Assembly (NCBI GenBank): GCA_041907145.1
Contig: JAYRHW010000121.1
Coordinates: 1-6,898, forward strand
DNA length: 6,898 bases
Source: JAFLCA01 sp041907145
GTDB taxonomy: Bacteria > Bdellovibrionota_C > UBA2361 > JAFLCA01
Direction of reading: 5' to 3'
In this document: positions 1-4,823 of the stretch, one piece after another
How the letters are laid out: each line of letters starts with the position of its first letter
How positions within the stretch are numbered: position 1 is the stretch's first letter
Notes under the pieces: model-generated
Told to the model about the DNA's origin: nothing
What the model saw: only the letters and a program-made list of their open reading frames with translations
Databases searched by the model: none
Program-made: the position numbers and the translations under genes

Positions 1-1448
1 ACTACGGGAATCTCCATCTTAAGTACTAGCGGAGACGTTACCGCAAACGGCGACTGAATATTATCGGGGACAGCTGGTGCAGAGATTGTGGGAGTATCGT
101 CACTATGGGCCGGTGCTGCGCCTGCAAACTCATCGCCGGGGAGACCGACTTCCGGCATGTCGATTCGCGGGACAGGCTGAGGCAAGACTTCAGAGGCTGG
201 AACAAGCGCTACTGCAGGTGGTGCATCAATTGAAACCGCTGGATCGGACTTAGGCTCCTCTACGGCCACACGAGGAGATTGCGACTGATTGTCAGTAATA
301 GGCGAAGCAGTTGGCGCTGCAAGGCTCGGAGTATCTTGAGGCGCTGCAGAAGTTACCAGCGCTGGAGCAGGTTCAGAAGGAGGTGAGCTTTCACTACGAT
401 CTCTAGTCGATACCGAATATCCTACCCATGCCAGGGCAGCTAACCCAATAACTGCCGCATAACGCAGGGCTCTAGGAAAGCGAAGTTGTCGGCCTGGCTG
501 AGAATCGATTCTTAGCCCGGCATCGCCTGGACTTGCGGCCATGAGCACTGGAGCAACAGAGGGAACAGCAGGCTCTGGAGCGTCTTCCCGGGCGGCCACC
601 ATCGGAGCGGTAATGCTAGCTGACTCCGTATCCTCTCCCTCCGGAGGTTCAATCGCTAGCGGAACGTCCACTGGGGCAATGTCCGAGGCTGCCTCAATAA
701 TCTGTTCAGCGTCAGTCGCAGAAGCGGCCTCCGGCGTCAAGGGTTCAGGGTCTCGTTCTTCGGCAACCGCTGAAGCAGCAATGACGGTGTCTTCTCTGTC
801 TTCCTTATCTTCTGTTTCGCTGGCTACTACTGAATTCTCTGTAACCTCGTCGGCGTGAATCGCATACTTTGATACATCTAAGCGCACACGAATCTTGAAT
901 TCACGGGCGGCAACCTTGATTTCATCGTGAATAGCTTGAAAATCTCCGGCAACTTCAGCCGCGGAATCGGCGCCTAGCGCGGCAGAGATATGGTCCTTGC
1001 CCAACAACGCTAACTTTCGAAGCTCCGAGTGGAGCTCGAGAACCGCTAGTCGACCATCGGGGGAATTTCGAATCGCTTCCTTCTGCTCGCTGGTGAAAGC
1101 GGCGCTTGCTTCAAGTGTGCGCTTGAGTGAGGCAGTAAATGTGTCGGCAAAGGTTGACGCATCAGAGGCAGAGACACTACCGGCTGCACGCCTCTGCAAG
1201 AAGCCCTCGAGATCGGAGGTAGCATCCATCAGAGACGAGTGAAGCCTGGTAATGCTTGAAACGAGACCCTGGCGCTCAGTGTCGCGATTTGAAAATGAGG
1301 TGTTAATCCAGCCGGCAGCAACGATGGCGATTTCTTGGGCGCGCTGGAAAAAATCTGAAAGCGAGGAAGTAGCGCTACGGCCAGTAGTTTGACCCGCAGC
1401 CGCCCGCACGTCGGCAGACATCGAGGAGGGATTCGATGACAACAACAT
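1..1448 (-). CDS. Bitopic membrane protein of unknown family, 3' end outside window
   Basis: The reading frame is open from about 1505 to the left edge, giving at least 482 codons. I do not recognise the family. Residues 1-195 are mostly helix-forming, with few prolines and heptad-like stretches. Residues about 196-327 are acidic and rich in Ala, Pro and Glu, including EDKEDRED, and are probably disordered. A single hydrophobic helix covers about 330-346 (AAVIGLAALAWVGYS), preceded by several Arg. Residues 347-482 are again Pro/Ala/Ser-rich. By the positive-inside rule the N-terminal half should be cytoplasmic and the C-terminal part extracytoplasmic; any folded C-terminal domain lies beyond position 1. 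The ATG at 1448 has a weak AGG four bases upstream. An in-frame ATG at 1421 (MSADVRAA) has no visible ribosome site, so 1448 is preferred, but either is possible. The gene is transcribed divergently from the lipoprotein gene. The architecture suggests a tether between cytoplasm and envelope; the function is unknown. Confidence 0.8.
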   Translation of the reverse strand, partial: MLLSSNPSSMSADVRAAAGQTTGRSATSSLSDFFQRAQEIAIVAAGWINTSFSNRDTERQGLVSSITRLHSSLMDATSDLEGFLQRRAAGSVSASDASTFADTFTASLKRTLEASAAFTSEQKEAIRNSPDGRLAVLELHSELRKLALLGKDHISAALGADSAAEVAGDFQAIHDEIKVAAREFKIRVRLDVSKYAIHADEVTENSVVASETEDKEDREDTVIAASAVAEERDPEPLTPEAASATDAEQIIEAASDIAPVDVPLAIEPPEGEDTESASITAPMVAAREDAPEPAVPSVAPVLMAASPGDAGLRIDSQPGRQLRFPRALRYAAVIGLAALAWVGYSVSTRDRSESSPPSEPAPALVTSAAPQDTPSLAAPTASPITDNQSQSPRVAVEEPKSDPAVSIDAPPAVALVPASEVLPQPVPRIDMPEVGLPGDEFAGAAPAHSDDTPTISAPAVPDNIQSPFAVTSPLVLKMEIPV

Positions 1449-1504
1449 AAAGCCTGAAAATAGATCCGTGGCGGCTAAGACCCCTATGCCGCTTGAGTTT
1501 TACA

Positions 1505-1533
1505 AGATTAGTGAAAGTAAAACCCCATGTCAA
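1505..1533 (-). promoter_or_regulatory. Sigma-70-like promoter candidate, proximal, for the bitopic membrane protein
   Basis: On the minus strand a perfect -35 TTGACA (1533-1528) is followed by a 17-bp spacer and TAATCT (1510-1505) as a weak -10 (3 of 6). The expected start of transcription is about 1498, giving a leader of roughly 50 bases to the ATG at 1448. The -35 and spacing are good and the -10 is poor. Confidence 0.4.
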
Positions 1534-1558
1534 TTTAATCACGATAGGCAACCTACTG

Positions 1559-1586
1559 AATATACTAGGTAAATTAGCGCAGTCAA
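1559..1586 (-). promoter_or_regulatory. Sigma-70-like promoter candidate, distal, for the bitopic membrane protein
   Basis: On the minus strand TTGACT (1586-1581, 5 of 6) is separated by 16 bp from TATATT (1564-1559, 5 of 6). This is the best-matching promoter seen in the window. It lies about 110 bases upstream of the ATG at 1448, in tandem with the proximal candidate at 1505-1533. Confidence 0.5.
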
Positions 1587-1925
1587 AGATCGCTGTTCTG
1601 GCAACGCGAACGAATACGCAGAGCTCCGAGTCAGCTGGCCCTCGTTTGAGTAGCGCGGCGGACTCTCGTAAAATTAGATCTCTCAAGTTGTTCTAAGGGG
1701 TCCCTCGTTCAATCGCGACACTGTCGCTGCGGACATATAGCTTGCCGCATTTCGCTCGTTCCAAATTTCGGGGCCAGCCACTTCGGCTACCTTGATCCAT
1801 ACGGGAAGTTGAAATCAGAGAAGGTTATTCTCGAGGTGGAAAGAATCGAATGCCTCCAGTGTATGTTCGTGCACTGAAAGCATTCGTTCATTTTTCCTCC
1901 CCCGTCCCCCCTGAACGACGTTCGA

Positions 1926-1967
1926 TGTTCGCAATCTGCGAAACCATCGTTGTTCGCAACCTGCAAA
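1926..1967 (+). promoter_or_regulatory. Duplicated operator-like motif ahead of the lipoprotein gene
   Basis: A 17-base unit, TGTTCGCAAtCTGCgAA, occurs at 1926-1942 and again at 1951-1967 with two differences; the starts are 25 bases apart. The first copy contains a perfect 6-3-6 palindrome, TTCGCA-atc-TGCGAA (1928-1942). In the second copy the right arm is degenerate (TGCAAA) and its last As form the start of the AAGGAG ribosome site. The spacing of about 2.5 helical turns and the placement suggest a protein binding site or an RNA element acting on initiation. I cannot assign a regulator. Confidence 0.4.
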
Positions 1968-1971
1968 GGAG
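1966..1971 (+). promoter_or_regulatory. Strong ribosome binding site of the lipoprotein gene
   Basis: AAGGAG lies six bases ahead of the ATG at 1978. This is the strongest Shine-Dalgarno match in the window, and it fixes the start of the lipoprotein at 1978 rather than at the later in-frame ATG at 2008. Confidence 0.8.
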
Positions 1972-1977
1972 TCCTCG

Positions 1978-3195
1978 ATGTCCTCTTCCTCTCTTCGTAG
2001 GCCCGTCATGGGTCTGTCCGTTCTGTTGTTCTTGAGCGCGGCTGGCTGTCAAACGTCCAGCGTCGTGCAGCACCGGCTCCCCGATACGGAGCGTCAGATG
2101 GACGCCCAGGTGAATCGGGCTCGCTTCGTGGGTGAGAATGTCGCCGACATGGTGACGCTCCACCGCAATCACGTGCGGGCGGCGATTGCGTATCTGAATG
2201 GGTTCCCCGAGCGGGGCCCCGGTCAGAAGCATGCCGATCTCGGATGGCGAGAGCGCGCGCTGATGGCGCTCTCAGACCGCGACACGGAACTGCTGAGCCG
2301 CATCACGGATCAGGGTGGTCTTGTTAGGGTCGATCCCAACGAGATCAACGCCCTCACCGCTCACCTCGACCTGCGCGTGCGTATGAACCGCATGTGGGTC
2401 GGGATGAACGAGCCGGACAAGAATCCGGATGCCGTGCTGCGAACTCTGCCTCAGCCTGCCCCATGGACGCGCACTGCGCTGTCACAGCGGGGCCTGAGCA
2501 GCGATGGCAACCTGGCGATTCTGATGGAGTCTCGGCTCCACCAGATGAACTACGCCTCGCTGACCAAGCAGATCGTCGATGAGGCCAAACGGCGCGGCCT
2601 GAGCCGTGCCAACTACTGGCAGATGGAACACGACGATGCGGCGCTGCTGTCCCGAATCGTGACCAGCGATGTCTACGCCCTCCGGCGTGGCGAGATGGTA
2701 ACGGAAGGACGCTGCGCTGCCACCTACGACATGGTCGAGGCGATGCGGCACCTCTATGGTGATCGCGCCGCCGAAGTCTATGGCCCGGTGCTGGCGGCCC
2801 GCACGGAACTCAACCAGACCCAGGCCCAGCAACTCCTCGGGAGTTCCTGGACTGACACGGATGCGCTCGCGCGTTTCCGGGGCTGGTGGATGGATCGTGC
2901 GCCGAAGGCCAAGCAGGCGCGGCTCCAAAAGGGCAGCGCACAGGATCCGAACCGGCTCTGGCTCGACGAACTCGTCGACAAGGATCCGGAGATGCTCGCG
3001 ATCGTGTGGTGGGGCTTCCGCTCTATCCCGCTTGACATGTTCAACGGTCCGGGAGCAACGCTGCCCGAGCCCGTGGCCAAGCCTGGAGACAGCGAGACGC
3101 TCTCCTCGATGCTGGCGCAAGCGATCGGTTCCCAGCCCGCTCAGGCTCAGCCTGATGGCCAGAACCCCTCGCACACGCCGGCTCAGGGTCAGTGA
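1978..3195 (+). CDS. Predicted lipoprotein of unknown family (405 aa)
   Basis: The N-terminus is a type II signal peptide: two Arg at residues 7-8, a hydrophobic core at 10-20, and a lipobox-like SAAGC with Cys24 as the expected lipidated residue. The residue after Cys24 is Gln, not Asp, so in a proteobacterium it would be expected to go to the outer membrane. The mature part (25-370) is soluble and mainly helical. It has two Trp-Trp pairs, in RGWWMDR (about residue 303) and VWWGFR (about 344), and only one other Cys (246). The last 35 residues are Gln/Pro-rich and probably disordered. I recognise no family or catalytic motif. The start is fixed by AAGGAG. The gene stands alone on its strand. 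Its codons favour G/C at the third position (CTC, CTG, GCG, CGC) much more than the neighbouring genes do, which could mean recent acquisition or high expression. The coding call is firm; the function is unknown. Confidence 0.9.
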   Translation: MSSSSLRRPVMGLSVLLFLSAAGCQTSSVVQHRLPDTERQMDAQVNRARFVGENVADMVTLHRNHVRAAIAYLNGFPERGPGQKHADLGWRERALMALSDRDTELLSRITDQGGLVRVDPNEINALTAHLDLRVRMNRMWVGMNEPDKNPDAVLRTLPQPAPWTRTALSQRGLSSDGNLAILMESRLHQMNYASLTKQIVDEAKRRGLSRANYWQMEHDDAALLSRIVTSDVYALRRGEMVTEGRCAATYDMVEAMRHLYGDRAAEVYGPVLAARTELNQTQAQQLLGSSWTDTDALARFRGWWMDRAPKAKQARLQKGSAQDPNRLWLDELVDKDPEMLAIVWWGFRSIPLDMFNGPGATLPEPVAKPGDSETLSSMLAQAIGSQPAQAQPDGQNPSHTPAQGQ

Positions 3196-3207
3196 GCAGC
3201 GGAGATA

Positions 3208-3231
3208 GTCTTCCCTCCGAACTTGGAAGAC
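3208..3231 (+). other. Hairpin just after the lipoprotein stop codon
   Basis: GTCTTCC (3208-3214) and GGAAGAC (3225-3231) form a perfect 7-bp stem with a 10-base loop, starting 12 bases after the TGA. No clear T run follows, so it is not a classic intrinsic terminator. It may protect the 3' end of the mRNA or act with the two hairpins further downstream. Confidence 0.4.
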
Positions 3232-3262
3232 AGAGTCCTTTCATTCGCATGTTGACGGAGCG

Positions 3263-3298
3263 CAGGAATCTATTCCTGGAGTCTTTCGCAAGAAAGAC
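3263..3298 (+). other. Two adjacent hairpins, the second with a GCAA tetraloop
   Basis: CAGGAA-TCTA-TTCCTG (3263-3278) is followed two bases later by GTCTTTC-GCAA-GAAAGAC (3281-3298), a 7-bp stem closed by a GNRA-type GCAA loop. Neither is followed by a T tract. They could be a transcript 3' end structure, possibly Rho-dependent, or part of a small structured RNA. Confidence 0.4.
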
Positions 3299-3387
3299 CC
3301 GTCACAGAGGCACGTGGGTGTGAGGTTTTGGCTTGCTAACCCAAGCTTGTTTACCCTGATTTCAACTCCCGCCCTCTCCCCAAAACC

Positions 3388-3441
3388 GGGACAGTCCCAA
3401 TAAAAAATGGGACAGTCCCAGTTAACAATCGGGACTGTCCC
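3388..3441. repeat. Cluster of three GGGAC(A/T)GTCCC palindromes
   Basis: Three 11-base near-perfect palindromes lie at 3388-3398, 3409-3419 and 3431-3441, at intervals of 21 and 22 bases. The first two read GGGACAGTCCC and the third reads GGGACTGTCCC, so the third is in inverse orientation. Short AT-rich spacers separate them. Such compact palindromes repeated in intergenic DNA resemble REP elements, which RAYT-type (IS200-like) transposases are thought to spread. No transposase is in the window, so the REP identity is an inference. Confidence 0.7.
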
Positions 3442-3448
3442 ATTTATT
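3402..3448 (-). terminator. Intrinsic-terminator-like stem-loop after the PHP-fold gene
   Basis: The second and third palindromes pair as a perfect 15-bp stem (3405-3419 with 3431-3445) around an 11-base loop that contains GTTAAC. Read on the minus strand, the stem begins 23 bases after the TAA of the PHP-fold gene. It ends in ATTTTTTATT, so it looks like a Rho-independent terminator for the three-gene operon. On the plus strand the stem is followed by ATTTATT, so weaker termination from the lipoprotein side is possible. The As and Ts next to the stem partly pair, as is common in bidirectional terminators. Confidence 0.6.
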
Positions 3449-3468
3449 CGGTGAATGAAATCAGCGTG

Positions 3469-4260
3469 TTATTCTCGGGCCGCGTTGCGGGCGACGATCT
3501 CGCGGATGCCGGTAAAGCCTGGATCCTTCATCTTAACCTTAGCTATGCGGCTCCCGACCTGAGCCAGCGCATTCGCGTTCGAGAAGCTAAAGAGGTGAAA
3601 CTTAACCTTCGGCCATCGCGATTTAAAGAAGCGGCTAGAGTCAGGGTAGGCCAAATCAAAAGCCCTGAAGCCGTACTTCTCGACAAGGGTCGGAATTGCA
3701 GCCATGCGATGCGGCGTCTTATCCATACGGCTGGGCAGCGCCACGCCATTAAACTGCTCGACCGTCGCAAGAATCTGCTCGAAAGGCACGCGCACGACGA
3801 ACTTCTTGTCTCCAGCCGCTGACTCCGGGATCTGCAGCGCGCGAAGGAAGGCCTCTATCGAAGCGGTCGTATGACTTTCCGGGAATAAACAGGACATCAC
3901 CACATCATCGCAGCCTGGTAAGGAACAACGAAGCACAACTCCAGGAATTATGGTCAACTCGCTGCCCTGTGCAGCAGCCTGTATGCGATCGACGAATTTT
4001 CCGCTGTAAAAGTCGGTCACAGCGATAACATCAAGTCCTTTGACCTTGGCCAAGCGCACCAGCGCCGGAGCGGTATCAATTCCCTCAATGGCAAGATACC
4101 CAAGACTTGCGGGGCTATGAATGCGAAGATCCATGAGGTAACTCTTCTGCCTCGTACGAGTCTTCTCGATGCGATCGCCTAATGGAGCATCGGCCTCAAC
4201 CTCAAAGATGACGGTTTCGGTTTCAACGCTATCGCTCAATGATTTTTTCTTGCGGCCCAT
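3469..4260 (-). CDS. PHP-fold protein with degenerate metal site (probable pseudoenzyme, 263 aa)
   Basis: The sequence follows the single-domain PHP phosphoesterase pattern from residue 43 to the C-terminus. DLRIHSP (44-50) is the first motif. GLDVIAVTDF (75-84) is the second and IIPGVVL (104-110) the third. VVMSCLFP (120-127) and LPSRMD (175-180) follow. FSNANALAQVG (226-236), leading to DPGFTGIRE, matches the family's usual SDAHYLEDIG and PSFEGLRE block. Active PHP proteins carry D-x-H-x-H, TDH, G-x-E, a His before the CLFP-like strand, an A-H pair, and SDAH. Here these read R46 with H48 kept, F84, V109, V121, R178, N228 and N230. Nearly every ligand is therefore lost while the fold signatures remain, and a non-catalytic binding or structural role is likely. 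Residues 1-42 are an extra basic-then-charged extension (GRKKK at 2-6). ATG 4260 is chosen because GAGAGG sits 7 bases upstream; an upstream TTG at 4275 lacks such a site. The gene is last in the probable operon, 38 bases after the coiled-coil gene. Confidence 0.85.
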   Translation of the reverse strand: MGRKKKSLSDSVETETVIFEVEADAPLGDRIEKTRTRQKSYLMDLRIHSPASLGYLAIEGIDTAPALVRLAKVKGLDVIAVTDFYSGKFVDRIQAAAQGSELTIIPGVVLRCSLPGCDDVVMSCLFPESHTTASIEAFLRALQIPESAAGDKKFVVRVPFEQILATVEQFNGVALPSRMDKTPHRMAAIPTLVEKYGFRAFDLAYPDSSRFFKSRWPKVKFHLFSFSNANALAQVGSRIAKVKMKDPGFTGIREIVARNAARE

Positions 4261-4267
4261 GACTCTA

Positions 4268-4273
4268 CCTCTC
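4268..4273 (-). promoter_or_regulatory. Ribosome binding site of the PHP-fold gene
   Basis: GAGAGG on the minus strand lies seven bases ahead of the ATG at 4260. It overlaps the codons that a start at the TTG at 4275 would use, so it supports the shorter protein. Confidence 0.6.
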
Positions 4274-4298
4274 AAAAACTAACTAACCAACCGCGGTC

Positions 4299-4736
4299 CT
4301 ACTTGGCGGGCTCAGAATCCGCCCCCTCGCCCTCACTTGACACTATCTTGGGGCGCTTGCTGCTTCCTGAATTCGTATTCGCATCACTGTCGCCGGCCGC
4401 TTCCCCACCCATCGCAACCTTGAGCTCAGTTCTTAGGGCAGCGATTTGCACGTCGATACGCTCAAGGTCTTTGCCCGTTGGAGCAGAGCCCAAAATTGAA
4501 AGGATGCGCTCGAGGCGGGCGGTCAAATTATTAACTTTGGACATCATGAGCTCCAATTTGCTGTCCAGCAGATTGAGCTCTCGCACCGAGGCCAATCCCA
4601 TCATGCGGCCAATAGTGGCAGCGCTCACCTCTCCTCTTCCCGGATCGTCACCGACAGATAAAATGCGGGTTGCTCCCGATTCCGATGCAGCTGGAGTGGC
4701 GGGACTAGGAGTTGAAGTTGGCTTGTCGGCGCTCAT
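4299..4736 (-). CDS. Small coiled-coil protein with disordered ends (145 aa)
   Basis: Residues 1-35 are rich in Ser, Thr, Pro and Ala and probably disordered. Residues about 37-83 (from SAATIGRMMG through LDSKLELMMSKVNNL to LERILSIL) and 88-109 (KDLERIDVQIAALRTELKV) are amphipathic, with leucine/isoleucine heptads typical of a coiled coil. The end (110-145) is polar and acidic with one basic patch, KRPK (127-130). There is no signal peptide or membrane helix, so it should be cytoplasmic. I recognise no family. ATG 4736 is preferred, with a weak GGGA about eight bases upstream; a TTG at 4748 would add four residues. The gene lies 87 bases after the CorB-like gene and 38 bases before the PHP-fold gene, so co-transcription is likely. 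A role as an oligomerising adaptor for a neighbour is an inference only. Confidence 0.75.
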   Translation of the reverse strand: MSADKPTSTPSPATPAASESGATRILSVGDDPGRGEVSAATIGRMMGLASVRELNLLDSKLELMMSKVNNLTARLERILSILGSAPTGKDLERIDVQIAALRTELKVAMGGEAAGDSDANTNSGSSKRPKIVSSEGEGADSEPAK

Positions 4737-4823
4737 GCGATTTCCCAATGCGCTGTGATAGGTCTCTAGGCAGCATTCCTAGCTGCTTCGAGAACAGTTC
4801 AATGATGACAACGAGTTATGGCC

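Larger units (their letters stand above)
1449..1977. other. Divergent intergenic region of 529 bp
   Basis: No convincing gene is seen here. The left third carries two tandem minus-strand promoter candidates. The middle has two adjacent small inverted repeats: GCGAC-act-GTCGC at 1715-1727, and TGCGG/CCGCA at 1728-1749 with a 12-base loop. Further right is a pyrimidine-rich stretch at 1889-1912. The final 65 bases carry GAACG-A-CGTTC at 1913-1923, a duplicated TGTTCGCAA-type motif, and a strong ribosome site. I could not find a well-matched plus-strand -35/-10 pair for the lipoprotein gene. Confidence 0.6.
3196..3468. other. Convergent intergenic region of 273 bp
   Basis: This lies between the 3' ends of the lipoprotein and PHP-fold genes. 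It contains the hairpins at 3208-3231 and 3263-3298 and a weaker GCTTG/CAAGC inverted repeat at 3331-3346. The triple GGGAC(A/T)GTCCC cluster follows at 3388-3441. I see no open frame worth calling. Confidence 0.6.

Noticed and set aside
541..1242. Plus-strand open frames rich in Ser and Ala
   Set aside because: They are the complement of the Ala/Glu/Pro-rich bitopic protein gene on the minus strand; the Ser-rich composition is a mirror effect.
1375..1686. Minus-strand open frame of 103 codons starting at 1686
   Set aside because: It overlaps the start of the bitopic membrane protein in another frame and covers both promoter candidates. The protein has no recognisable feature.
1715..1749. 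Two adjacent small inverted repeats (GCGAC/GTCGC and TGCGG/CCGCA) as a terminator or tRNA-like element
   Set aside because: The stems are only 5 bp, no T tract follows, and there is no cloverleaf or anticodon arm. They are mentioned only as part of the intergenic region.
2482..3174. Antisense open frame of 230 codons opposite the lipoprotein gene
   Set aside because: It lies entirely within the well-supported lipoprotein gene. Its composition (Arg/His/Leu-rich) is what the complement of a GC-rich gene gives, and it shows no domain or motif.
3388..3441. Short CRISPR-like array
   Set aside because: The 11-base units are palindromic, one is inverted, the spacers are about 10 bases, and there is no cas gene. 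This is not CRISPR.
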